Source: Serilophus lunatus
Lineage: Eukaryota; Chordata; Aves; Passeriformes; Eurylaimidae
Reading direction: 5' to 3'
DNA: 64,000 nt
Assembly: GCA_013399895.1 (NCBI GenBank)
Contig: VXBA01000122.1
Span: 160,606-224,605 of the forward strand
A program made the position numbers and the translations under genes. Shown here in pieces: positions 12,477-24,757 of this stretch. Numbering within the stretch: position 1 is the stretch's first letter; the number at the start of each line of letters is the position of its first letter. Below the pieces are notes generated by a model. That model was given only the letters and a program-made list of their open reading frames with translations. It made no database searches and had not been told where the DNA came from.

Positions 12477-15400
12477 TTGTTATATTAAGAATAATTCACT
12501 AGGAAAGATTTGATCTACAAGTTATATTTGGAAGATATGTAAATTCTGATGACCTTAATGAGATTTATATAGCTTAGTTCAGTCTTTCCACATTTCAGTA
12601 GGTTATATTTTGATACAGTATTTTAGTAAAAAGTGGCTAAACCTCCCTACCTCTGATAAATCAGGTCCAGAAGATTTCCTCAGCTAACCACAGTCTGAGT
12701 TGTACTTGAATCACCCAATGCCTGATAAAACTTACAGTATGTGGGAAAGTTCTTCCTTCGAATTTTCTTGTTATTATTTAGTAAAGTGTTCAGTTCTCTT
12801 TGCTGCTAAGCAATGGTAACAGTATAAGACCTGAAGCTAAGAAACTGGTCCAGTTATTTTTTTGAGCATTCTGAACCAATTATAAATAGAGGACATAAGA
12901 TTTTTAGATTCATTATAGCATTATCTTTTCCCATCAGAAGAACTGGAAAATAGGATAGTTCTGGCAGTGCACATCTTGTACTGAGAAACTGTCAGAACAT
13001 AGAAAAAGATTGTTTGGAAAATGGTACCTAATTTTACAAAATGTAATATTTTTCCCCTAGGCACTTGTAATAGTGTCTTCATGATCCAGATTTTTTTCTT
13101 AACCATTTTAGTTCTCCTTTTCCTTCTCTACTTTGATATTTTCTGAATGTGCTGCTTGAGCTTTTTCAGAGCTCTCAGTCTTAAATGGTTTTTTTAAAGT
13201 ATTTTTACTATTTGGATTTCCAAAAGGGACTCATTTTTTGTAAAGACCCCAACTCTCCTTCCTCTCTCAGAGGGATTGCCTGCTAGATTTTTTCTTTGTT
13301 TTGTTTTTGTTTGTTTTAATTTTGTTTTGTTTGGAGTTTTTTTGGAATTTGGGTGAGGAATTTCAGTAAGCATATTCTTCAAGTGAGTCAAGGAAAGAGA
13401 TAATCTTACAACATTGTTCAATAAAATGAGTTCTAACTCATTTTCAATCATTAATTAACAGTATTTTGATGGGGACTAGTTGTCATAAACAGACCTTAGG
13501 ATTTTCTTATTTGTCTTTTCTTTGGGTGGTATTTTTTAAGCATATTACTCAGCACTGACTTCTACCAGCTATACCCAATTGTCCCAGTATCTGATTCCCT
13601 CCTAACCTATGGCCATCATTACAATTACAAAAGCTTAATCAGTTTTGATTGCTAGCTCTGTGATAAAATATTCTTATGCTCATTCAGTAAATGGCAGCAT
13701 AAAGATAGTGGTATAAATATAGTGGCAGCATAAAAAGTGATAACTGTTGTGTAGAAGACCCTGAATGGGTAGATGATACAACTGAAGAGGTATATCTTGG
13801 CTTCAACCAGGTATCTACATATTTAGTTCATGATGTGATGATTGTCTGGATTTTAGATGTCTTATTAGGTGGAACAGCTGTTTGTTTTCCTCACTTGCAT
13901 GAGAACTGTAGATGTGCAGAGAAAGTTTTGACTAGAGCTGTGCAAACTAGAGAATGAATAAGAAAAAAGAACGAAAAGGAAAAGAGGAGGAGGGAAAACA
14001 GTCAAACCCCTTCCTCACAGATTTTCCTTAAATTATTTGTTTTTCTTATTGTCTTCAGCCTGATTGGAAAAAAAGCTCCAGTTGCAGAAAGAACTGAGGA
14101 TTTCTAGGCATTTTATACCAACTGAGCTCATGATGCTGATTTAATAGCCTATTGGAGATGACTCAGCCAGCTCAGACTGTGTAAAACCATCAATTATTTA
14201 TTTCTAAGTTTTCTGTGTTGCTGGTCTGTGGAGATCATTAAGTCTGGATGAAAAATTACTGGGGAGAGGTAATGCCTTGCCTCTCTTGCCACATCGTTAA
14301 AATTTTCAAGTTAAGGTTGAAGACAAGGATGGTCCTCTAGAACGATTACAATCTGAGCATTTAAGGGACTATTTAAGGGACCTAATTTAGTGTTCTATGT
14401 TCACTCTTTCTCTCTGCTTACCTAGTCAAACAGCAATACTTGTTTGTCACGGTTGAGAAGACATGAATTTATCCACATGTAAATTTTTGTGTTGCATATT
14501 ATGGTGGCTTGGTTTCCATAATAATTCTTCCCTGCTGTTGCACAAAATCGTGTTAGTCAGCTGTGACTCACTGGATTTCCGTTCACGTGTCATTCTGCAA
14601 TTAGAAATGAATTGAGATCAATGGGAGCATTCTCTCTTCTATCCTCTGGTCTAGGTACTGTTGTGATTTGCAATTCTTAATAAGTGATTTTTTTTCTATT
14701 TTGGTAGTTATTTTGCAGTTACAGCCATGCTGTGTTTGAGTAGAGGTTTACAGAAGTGTTGCCCTTTCATTCAGCTAACTGATGCAGTTACAAAAAACAG
14801 TACTCCATTTTTTAGGTGCTGTGAGTCCTTCTAAGGGGTCCACAAAAGCCATAAAGTTGATATTAGTAGCTGCAGAGAGTGCTTCCTTGCCAACAAAATT
14901 CATGCAAACCTAAATCCCCTGAAATGGAATCCATATGTGTGTAATGTGTGTAATACCTTTCCTTGCTTTATCTGCAGCTCTTTTCCTGTGTATTTTCACT
15001 TTTAACACAGCATCTCATGTGTAAAACAAGTGGAAGTTTAATACTACTCCGACAAAATGGGGAGCACTCTGCTTAAATGGTAATATCTAGTCTGTGTCCC
15101 ATCTTGGCATTACAGCTAGGCCTTCAGAAACATTGTCTGCTGTCCACCACAGTACTGTTTTAGCGTTATTTCTTGAACCTCTGTCAAAGATTTTAGTCTG
15201 TCATCTGTTAATAAGACTTATACTGTAACAGGCAAAAATACAACAGTACCTGAAAATTATTCTCTTGGTTTCAGGATGCCATACAGTCAAAAGCTAAGCG
15301 TCAGTAATATTATCACAAAACAAAAGGAAAATAAATTTTAAAAAATCCTAAACTGGGGATCTGGCTTATTTTCTACTACATCCAGGATGACTGCAAGGTA

Positions 15401-17741
15401 ACTCAGCCATCAGGCTGTATTTTCTTGCTTTTGACCATGCAATTGTGACCAAATTCTGTTCCCATTATCTATCATTAAGATGATACTTTGCATATGCTGC
15501 CTGTGAGTGTTTGCAGAAAAGAAACTGTCAAGGGGATTTTCTAGTACCCTAAGACTGAGAAATGCCTAAATAGGGTTATATGATGGATTTGAAATGAAGA
15601 TATCTGAACTGTAAATTGGTAGTGCTAATGCCTTGAGCAATTTCTCATGTACTTTTACAATCTGCTCCTAAAGGGAGAAGGCTCTGTGCCCTTCAACAAC
15701 TTCATAGCTTCAGTCAGTCTTTGCCAGGGATGCCTCTTGGTATTGTGTTAGATTAGTCAATGCTGTAAGGGTTGTCGGCCTTACCTCTCAGTTTTGACAC
15801 TGGGAGCTTGACTTTCCAAATGTGATATTGGTTTAATACTATGAGGCTTTTCCACATAGAGTAAATCTCACTGTCCACTACCCTGACCTTCCCCTCTCTC
15901 AATAATTTACACTAGTGAACCTAAAAGAAGTTCACTTTTGGGTGAAGCTGAAAAACAGTAATCAAAACCAATGTTCCCAAAATGAATGGTTTGACTAGGG
16001 AAAGTTAGGACAAAAATGCCAAAGAGCAAGAGGAGGCATTTAATTTCTATGTGTGTGCTTTTTTCCCAAGCCTGCACAGTGACAAAAGCTCATCAAAATG
16101 TGCATAATCAAGTACTACCAATGAATCATCATATGCCACGAAAAGTCATAGCAAAAAATTGTTTCTGGGACACTTGCTGAAAACATTATGCCTACTGATT
16201 TCCATTGCTAGGCATGGGTCAAGACAGAAACAGTAAGAGGAGCTGTGGAAAATGGAATCCCACCATGTAGGACTTTAGCTTTCCCTCACTTAAATCTGCT
16301 GAAGCATTGCTGTCTACCACATATTGTCAGTCTGGCTGGTTCTTTCACTGTGCATCACTGACCATACAGGAAGGCAGAGAAAGATCTCAGAGCTGGTCCT
16401 CTTAAATTGATTTCATTTGTAGGGAGAAGTTGACCGTTAATGCTTTCACACTGATGTAAGCTTGATATCTTTTATAAGAAAAACAAAACCTTAACCCTTT
16501 CTCTTTGTGATCAATTTACTCTAATGCTTTTAATTGTTCGCACTCTACAGGCAGCTGCTTTTTGCATGTGTATACACATGTTGTCTCTTTTATTAGCACA
16601 CTGTTTTGCAGGACTGCTACAGGACAGCTTGCTCCTTCAATTCCCTTCACTTGCTAGTCAGCCCAGGATTTGTGTCCTAGCTGGAGAGAAGATCAGAGAG
16701 TCTGTTTCCTAGAGAACAAGAAGGCTGGCAGAGGTTATAGGGTCTCCTAGAGGCCCACAGGGTGTGGGAGCCAAGAACATCTCCATCAGTATGTTGATAG
16801 ACCTAGTGATAAGGATGGTGGTCTTAAGACTGGCTCTTGAATGGCTTGGGGGACTTTTGCACTAGTGGCTTCTAATCCAACCAAAAGATCAAGGATCAGG
16901 AACACTGAAGAAGAAGCCAGAGAGGACAAACTGTGGTGATGGTCTATTAATCCAGCATGTAAAAATTTGATATATTTCACATGGCTTTACTGCTGGAATG
17001 CCTCCTCTTGTTTTCTTTGCCCTTTTGTGCTTAAACTGGTATTCAGAGACCTGGGTACAAGTTGCACAGCAACTTGTTTTCCATGATCTCAAATGTTGTA
17101 AAGCTTTTTACAGTGCTGTGTATTTAAAGAATATTTTCCATAGGTGCTGTTGTGTGGCACCAAAACAGGGCTGTGAAGGGAGAGTGGAAAGCAGCACAGT
17201 GACACTTTTCATTTGCATCATTTTTGACAGCTGCGTCATACTGAGAGCAAACAATTGTACCAATGAGAGTATTCCTAGCTGAACCCAAATGTGGCAGCTG
17301 CCTTGGGGGAAACTCTGCATCACAGTTGCTTTTCTTCAAATTTTCCTGCCTCAGAGGATCAGTAAACAAGTGATTACATCATTAAGAGGGAGGATGAAGG
17401 TAATGTGTACCTTTCTAAGTCTGCTACCCTTACAATGTAAAGCAACACCTGTGTGTTCACAGAAACTGTAAACAACTCTCAATTCTTTCTGAAATCCAGA
17501 CCATATCTATAAATGCCTGGGTAAAATGGCTTTGCTTTCAAATATTGTCCAAATCTCCCTGTATCTGTACACTCTCAGATCATTAGTGTTTCTGACCCTT
17601 CCTGCCTCAGGCAGATGCTGTCAGTGGAGCTGACTGGGCAGCCTGGAGCCTGGCAGAGAGCAGTTGCATTTTATCTTCTTCGCATTGCCTCTTGCTTCAG
17701 CTGCTGCATCATTTCAAAAGGCCAGGCTTAATTAGCTGTAA

Positions 17742-17766
17742 GGGGGGGGGTGGGGGGTGGGGGTGG
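17742..17766 (+). repeat. G-rich run with quadruplex potential
   Basis: G runs of 9, 6, 5 and 2 separated by single T bases. The runs are long enough to supply four tracts of at least three G with short loops, the usual pattern for an intramolecular G-quadruplex. No promoter or gene is visible next to it. Confidence 0.8.
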
Positions 17767-18659
17767 TATTCAGACAAATCTTGGTCATATGGTTTGATTC
17801 ATTCAAAAGCTGAAGGTAGCTGAAAACCCCATTTTTAAATTTTTTTCTTAAAATGAGGCTACTGCTGTATTGCTTTATGTTGCCTTTAAAGGCATAGTGT
17901 ATGCAAACACCTTTCAGTAGTCCACAAAGGAAAACAGCTGACAAGGATTACATCTTTCCACTAACTTGAAATGTGTATTAGACTTTCATGTAGAATCTGG
18001 TTTTCCTTCCCTCAGAGTGGATATCAAAACAAACAAGCAAAAACCAAGGCACACACCAGCCAATTTCCCATTATAATCAATTTGGGAATTGTGTACTTTC
18101 CTGAGGTTTAGAACCTCAAAGTGAATTCAATTATACAAAGTATTTTTATCATGTAATGTTAAAAAGTACATTAACCACCTTTGCCAAAACCCAGTAGGAA
18201 ATGAACTCTCACCTTTAATATTCTATTTCCTGCTACATCCTCCATTATTCTTTCTTTCTTATTTCTCTGAGGTGTTGAGATGCATTTTTCTCTCCTCTGA
18301 CAGGGTTGAATCCACAGAGAAATGGAGAACAATAAGCCAAACTTTCTCTGTGAAATTATATTCATTTTTTTCCCCCCTTTAAACTTGGTCAGACACAGAA
18401 TTGCTCTTACTTCCATTGTACTGTGTGAGTGGACCCAAATATTTCTGGACCTGTGTCTCCAAGCCTTTTTCACAGGGCCAATGTTTTTAGTTTTAGGTGG
18501 TGTTTTTTTGTTTGAGTGGATGTTTGTTTATTTCTCTTGGATGGTGGCAGTACATCTTCATTTCTAGTAGTAATAGTAAAGCAGAAGATGCCTCCTGGAA
18601 CCTGAATGTCACCACAGTGGTTTTCGTATGTGTTCCTCTTACTCATTCTTTTGTCCTCA

Positions 18660-18905
18660 CTGTTTTTTTTTGTGGTTTGGGGTTTGGGGGGAGGGGTGAG
18701 CAGAGATTTTATGGGGGTTTTTTTGTGATTTGTTTTGATTTTGTTTTTGGTTTTGTTTTTTGTTTATGGGAGGGCTTTTCCTTTTGTTGGTTGGTTGTTT
18801 TTTGTGGTTTTTCTTTTTTTTCCTTTCATCTTCTGGCCTTTTTGGTGCTGCTTTACTTTTTACTTTTTTTTACTTTTTTTTTGAGTGAGCCTTCCTTTTT
18901 TGCTC
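18660..18905. repeat. T/G-rich low-complexity tract
   Basis: Strongly strand-biased sequence made mainly of T runs with G interruptions. The long frame it opens on the plus strand (18497-18910) encodes mostly Phe, Leu, Gly, Val and Cys and is a by-product of the composition, not a membrane protein gene. Confidence 0.8.
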
Positions 18906-21342
18906 TTTAATATACTCAGTATTGTATAGATTAAAAAGAGAGATGCAAACGTCTCTCTTAATATGCTTATAAGCTATGGAGCCACATGATGTCAGCTTGC
19001 GCATGCTGTCCAATTGGCAAGATGCTGATTTTTGTCTAAGCAGTTGTTGCCTTCTAAGGGATTATTGCTAACATAAATGCTGACACTTCCTGCTCTCATT
19101 CTGCATGACTATATATAATTCCTCTTTTGCTTTGCGAGCTCTGCTAAAGAGAGGCTGGGATATGTGAACGTACAAATTGTGTTAAAGGCTCACGTTATGT
19201 TATTTCTGATAATGCTTGATGCTTTAGTGGAATTAAAAATAGCCATTTATGAGACAGTGTTATCTGTTTCTAGATTTTTTTAAGAGGTTCACTTATGCCC
19301 TGGATAAATCAAACCTTTCTATCAAACCTGCTGAATATGGTTTATGTATTCTTATTAAGATTAAATAGTTCTATAACTGCTCTGAAATCGTCTAACTCTT
19401 GTCTGCATTGATATATTTTGTCACCAGTTTTCATAGATAAATGGCATAACTTTTCACCTAGAAAAAATCAGAGATACACAATTGCTGTTTCAGCAAGCTA
19501 TACTTCTTTCTTGCTTGAGTCCCATAATGCTAGTTTTCTTGTACTTTATCTTGTCTCTTTTCTATCAATATTTAGTAAACCATATTTTTCTCCTTTGTGT
19601 TTGTGGAACATGTGTTTTTTTACTGCTGAACTGTATACTCTGAAGAGAAATAGTATAGAAACAAACTTCAATTGTAAGTGATAAACAATGTGTTTCTAGC
19701 TGATTGCCAGGGTAAGCAGATGATGTTACATTTGCCCTCAGTCAGTAGTTTAATGCGTGTCCTGGCAATGTCTCAATTTGTCTATACTCAAATAATACAA
19801 GCATCTTTAATGTATATATATATCTTGGTCCTTTGGGAGGACAGATTTAAAACAGGTGTTTTGGTTAATTGAGAAGTGCATGTGTTATAAGGGTCTCGTG
19901 GAAGGGTGACTTGACTCTTGAACCCGAAGAAAAAAATTAGTACACAAGAATGGGCAGGTCCCAAATTCACATCTCTGGGATTGAATCCCCTCCCAAAAAA
20001 GCTGAATTTATGTATTTGGGTCCTGCAAACTGACTCAGGCAGTCCATTCTCCAGCTGGTGGCAATACTATATGGAAAAATGTAAGCTCACCTTCAAGCTG
20101 CTGTAAGAACCTGAGGATAAGGTACTGTTAGTTTAGCTGAGCTACATTGCAGGTTTCAGAGCTAATAGTATCTCAAGAGGAGAATCCTTGAACAGGATAT
20201 CTGTGACAGAGATTGTATCAGCATGCAGCTAAAAAAATGGGAGTTGGAGAGAGGGAGGGATGCATCCCCAAGTTACAATTTTCTCCTCAGATCTGCAGTT
20301 ACCTTTAGCATGGGGATGTCTTTTATTTTATAATAAAACAGTATGTCAGAATTAAATGTAATTTTTTATAATTGACTATAACAGTTCATTCAGTTGGAGT
20401 ACTTGCAGCTACAGTGGTAGACTCTGTAAACAGTGTTTTGTATAGTTAAAACTGAAAAAAATCACGGTGGATGCCTGTCAAGTTTCTCATTTAAAGATTA
20501 GAAACCAACACAACTTCCTCTAAAGAGCATTAATTAACTCAGGTTATAGTTTTCAAACAAATGTTTATGGATAAATCATCGGATGGTTTTACCATATGCC
20601 ATTGGGGGTAACGTGGTTGTCCATGCCTGTACTAGTTTCTGTACTAGTGCCATCTGGCGACTAAATGTTATTATGGAGCCCTTCCTCCTGCAGCAGGAAG
20701 AATGTAGGATGGGTTTGCCCGAATACTCTGAATTCCGGGTTCAGGAGAAACACCTCAAAAAGGTGCCTTGGATCTTTGCAAAGGGATTAAGTTAATTTAC
20801 CAGAAGTAAACAAAGCCGTGCTGAGACTGAGACTTTAGAGAGGCAGTAAATTAATTTTAATGCTGGAATGATTAGCTGAACTACTATGAACTACTAGAGT
20901 TCATAATCTGTCAGAGATGAATAAACTGCCTTTAAGGTAATTTGGGCTGAGGCAGTAATAAGTTTTGAAATCAGTGATGATCACCTTGAATTTCAGCTTG
21001 TCACTGTCAAGCAGTAGGTTCAAAGGATGGACTCCTTGCTATACATTTGTGGTAGGATTTTGCTGTAGGAGACAACTCTCTAAGTCCTTTTAGACTCTCT
21101 GCTTCACTCATCAGTTAATAATGTACCGTCCTTTTAGTAAGAACTACATATATGTGTTTTGCTTGCTGGCTCTTTGCTAAAGTCACTTTAGGGTGTCTAA
21201 GGAAAGCTGGATTTTGAAGAAGAGTTTTTCTCAGAATATAGCCCAGAAATGGTTTGAAATTATTCTTAAATAGGAGACCAAGAAAAAAATCTCAAGATTC
21301 CCATCATCTATCCTAAAATACTGTCTTATCTTTTTTTTAATT

Positions 21343-21363
21343 CCCCCCCCCCCCCCCCCCCCC
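21343..21363. repeat. Homopolymer C21
   Basis: Twenty-one consecutive C bases directly after a T/A-rich run. Its true length in the genome is uncertain, because such tracts are prone to slippage and sequencing error. Confidence 0.95.
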
Positions 21364-24293
21364 AATTACTTGGTGCAGAAAATAGTGTTCTCTCATCATG
21401 TTACAGTGATAGATTGTCTTACAGCATTTCAGCATGCCTAGTAACTATCATCAGAACCTGTATTTCCTCAGTGGTCTTCTTCTTCTATTGCCCTGCATTT
21501 ATTACATAAAGGCCAGGGGAGAAGAGAACAATGTACCAGGTGAAGTACAAGTTTAGGAGGAAATGAAATAATAAATACAGTAGGAGTGGAAGCAGTAAGT
21601 TGTGCCTTCATCTCCAGAACTGAAGTTTCAAGGGTCTGCATGAGCTACCCAACTGTTTACCACAATGTTCAACAAGCAGTCCTGGTCGTCAGTTCTTGGA
21701 ACTCTTGGAACTTGCAATTTCACCTTTGAAAGTACAAAGAGAAATCAGCCTTGGGCTACATTTTACCTGTTTTGGGTCTGGGGTTGGAACAAAAACCAAA
21801 CCAGGCTGTTCTCACAGCATAAATGAAACCCTGCAGGCTTTGCTGACAGTCAAGTATGAGAGACTGGGGTTTATTCTAATCATTTTGTTAATCCTTTCTT
21901 ATTGTCTTGTGGGAAATAACTGATTTTGACAGTTTCAGGAATTAAAATATATATATATGGAAGATAAATATATATATGTGCCTGATAAACTGCTGATAAC
22001 AAGGATCTGCTATATACTGTGAATCTTGAAAATGTATTGTAAGAAGTGATGTCTTTCACCATCAAAATTCTGAGAATAGCAATTTCTTCCTGAAAAGAAA
22101 CCTATGAGTTTATAGATGTGTATTGTACAAATTCATACATGACTATGTATGAGTATGGGCATGCACACACACTCCTAGGAAAAGCACAGAATTTCTGAGA
22201 AGAAAGCCTGGCCTGAGTTGTCAAGTGCACATTCTCAATGCTTTTTGAAATCAGTTTCTTCAAATCCCTCAAGCTGAAGAGTCTTGGTCTGCAAGCACTA
22301 AAAATCTTTTTGCATGAGCTTTGGAAATTCATGGCCACAGATACATAGGGTCCATGACAGAACAGAAATTGTGAAAACCATATATAGTATCTTGTATTAG
22401 TAGATATGTGTTGTTTCAGCAGCATGAAACCAAAATGGAGACCCACTGAAGCCTAGAAAAGGTGTCCACTGCTGAGGATACTCCATTGGCCAGAGTTGTC
22501 TGCTGAGTTCAAAATTAGAAATGTTCACTTCCAAATCTAGTTTGCATGTAGCCTGGGATAGTGCGATCAGTATGACTGCAGTAGGTTTCCTGACTTTTAA
22601 AATTATTTTATGCTAAAAATTCGAATTAAATTTCTATTAGTTTTTCATATTGTTTTTAATAAATCTTTGCAAACCAATGAAAATACCACTTATCCAAGAG
22701 GAATATACTATGTCTATTACTTGCAAGGATTTTCTTCAGATGTTTATTACCTTTCCTTAAAAGATAAATTGTGCATGCTGATGTAAATCACAAAGCACAA
22801 TTCAAAAAGCATTCAAGTGTGCTGCTTAAGTCATTAAAGTGGGACTTTTTATTGCACACCCTGTACATCAGCTCAATCTGATCTTAAGTTCTTTCACCTT
22901 CTGCCCTATTTGGATTGTAGGAACACAGACAGTCATCAGGGGTTGAGTTTTTTTTTAAACATTAATTAATTATAAACAATACATGGCATTAGTTTTTCAA
23001 TTAAAGCCACTGTAAGTGACAGCTGGGGGGAAAAAAATCACCTATTGAGAGGACTTCGTGAATGATAATGCAGTGATATTTAATCCCTTCTGACATAAAG
23101 AATGTTAGAATTTTTGCTTCAGGTAAGATAGTATGAATAAGAACACTGAAGAGTCCTAATAGCCATTCAGAAATAGGAACGCACAGACTGGTTCATCTTC
23201 ATAGAGGTAAAGAAAAGGTAAAAGTGTGGAGGAGAAAGGCTGTTGTTCCTATGGAGGCAGCCCCCCCTGACAGCAGCATTAATTGTATCCACCATCACTT
23301 GCTGGCGGCAAAAGCCACAGCTCCATCCACGCCTCCACTCCGGTCCTGATGGACAGGAACAGTATTGGTCTTGTTCTTTTTCATCCCTCTGCTTCTTCAC
23401 TCAGCCAGTAGCCCAGGGAAAAGAGTAGGCTACTTCCAGGGTAGAGGAGGTGTTGTGGAGGCAAATATGAGAGGAAGCAGGATCCTTAATATAAAGTCAG
23501 CTTTAGGTAAGAAAGGTTAATGAAGGGAATAGGGAAACAAAATACATGTATAGCCTTATTGTGATGCCTGAGACCTCCCTCGTACTCCCACACTCCTACT
23601 GACTATTTTTCTTGGTCCAAAGACCGTGGGGGCTCCAAAGTCACAAGATTAATTAATCGCAACATGTTTGGTATAGGCTGGGCTGTCTGAATTTGGGCTT
23701 TCCTGCATCTGCATCTCTTCCCTTTCAAAAAATACAGGAATTTCTTGCCTGATGGCCAGAACTGAAGGCAAAGGATACCATGATACAACAGTTACTGCAA
23801 GTATCTGTGATGCTTTTTATTCAGCTGTGAGATATTCACCTGCTAGCTTTTGGACAGGGATCATTGGAAATGCTACTGAAGTCCATGGCTACTCCATTTC
23901 TTAGTCTTTGTAGCTGGACCATGGTGTGCCTGAGTAACTATCTGTTTGTACAAATAACAAATCTCTAAGACAGTGTGTGAAAATGGTCATGAGCAAAGTT
24001 CCTTTGTGTGTTTTGGACAAGGATTGGCCAAAGTCTTCAACTTGCTCTTATCCAGGCTGTTCAGACCCTACTGGTGGAAAATAATAATAATAAAAAAGGC
24101 AGCTTCCTAGGCATGGTTAACTTATTTTAAAATCTCTTTGTCAAGCTGACAAATAGCTAATAAGTCTGAAAACAAAGGGGTGACTCATCAGACCCCAACA
24201 TCTTGTGGGTCAGAATAGATGAGCTGTATTTTCAGAGCATTGTCTTAGACATGCCTTTTTCCACTAATACAGGCTTATCTAAGAATGAAAAAC

Positions 24294-24350
24294 ACATAGA
24301 ATCATGGAATGGTTTGGTTTGAAAGGGACCTTAAAGATCGTCTAGACAGT
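24294..24350 (-). mobile_element. CR1 LINE 3'-terminal fragment
   Basis: The plus strand reads ATAGAATCATGGAATGGTTT and then GGGACCTTAAAGATC. This is the reverse complement of the last 50-60 bases of a CR1 element, including the terminal CATTCCATGATTCTAT. Only the extreme 3' end is present, which is common for CR1. It lies about 270 bp upstream of the SINE at 24617 and on the opposite strand, so the two are separate insertions. Confidence 0.8.
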
Positions 24351-24616
24351 TTTGTATACTTGTTTAGAGCTCAATGATATCTTCATTCAGACATTCTTGA
24401 ACTTTACTTGTGTGTTGTACATCATGTGAATGGAGCTGCTGAAGTTGACAGTCTGGTACAAGAGTGCAACTATGAACTTTTCTTAACTGGCAGATCTAAT
24501 GAGGGGAAAATTCTTTACTTGGAATTTGCCCAGCAGCCTGTAACTCATTTTCCATGGCCTTTTTATGAAGTAGGGACTTACGGTGTTAAAACCCTTGTGT
24601 GAATGTCAAATTCATC

Positions 24617-24757
24617 CTGAGACTAGCTCAGTTGGTTAGGGCATGTGCTAATAAAACCAAAGTTTTGTGTTTGATCCCTGTATGATCCATTCATTTAAGA
24701 GTTGGACTTGATGATCCTTGTGGGTCCTTTCCAACTAAGAATACTCTGATTCTGTGA
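24617..24757 (+). mobile_element. tRNA-Ile-derived SINE with CR1-type tail (TguSINE1-like)
   Basis: The head (about 24617-24689) lines up with tRNA-Ile(AAT). It has the RNA polymerase III A box TAGCTCAGTTGG at 24624-24635, the anticodon arm TGCTAATAA with AAT at 24650-24652, a B-box remnant TGTTTGATCCC at 24668-24678, and the acceptor-like end TGATCCA. The tail (about 24700-24757) reads GGACTTGATGATCC, CCTTTCCAACT and ends TGATTCTGTGA, the 3' end used by CR1 elements. A tRNA-Ile head joined to a CR1-X tail is the known structure of the passerine SINE TguSINE1, thought to be mobilised by CR1 enzymes through the shared tail. Most differences from the tRNA look like transitions at former CpG sites. 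A nuclear tRNA gene is ruled out because the acceptor stem no longer pairs and the tail is fused to it. Confidence 0.85.

Larger units (their letters stand above)
12477..24293. other. Unannotated stretch, no gene recognised
   Basis: About 11.8 kb with no exon, RNA gene or repeat-family copy that I can support. It includes the T/G-rich tract 18660-18905, the G-rich run at 17742, the C21 run at 21343 and AT dinucleotide runs at 21944-21981. A TATA-like TATATAAT occurs near 19111-19119, but nothing around it marks a gene start. Blocks such as 18960-19060 and 22760-23035 are less simple in composition and could be conserved non-coding DNA; that cannot be tested here. Confidence 0.5.

Noticed and set aside
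18497..18910. 137-codon frame resembling a multi-pass membrane protein
   Set aside because: The hydrophobic residues come from T/G-rich simple sequence (TTT and GTT codons); no conserved pattern.
19105..19160. TATA-box promoter at TATATAAT
   Set aside because: There is no start region, CpG enrichment or downstream exon; TATA-like words are frequent in this AT-rich DNA.
23167..23460. Exon-like block with frames on both strands
   Set aside because: Both strands are open over the same bases and neither product is familiar; no acceptor/donor pair with a consistent frame.
24617..24689. A functional tRNA-Ile gene
   Set aside because: The acceptor stem no longer pairs, the B box is changed, and a CR1 tail is fused downstream; it is a SINE head.
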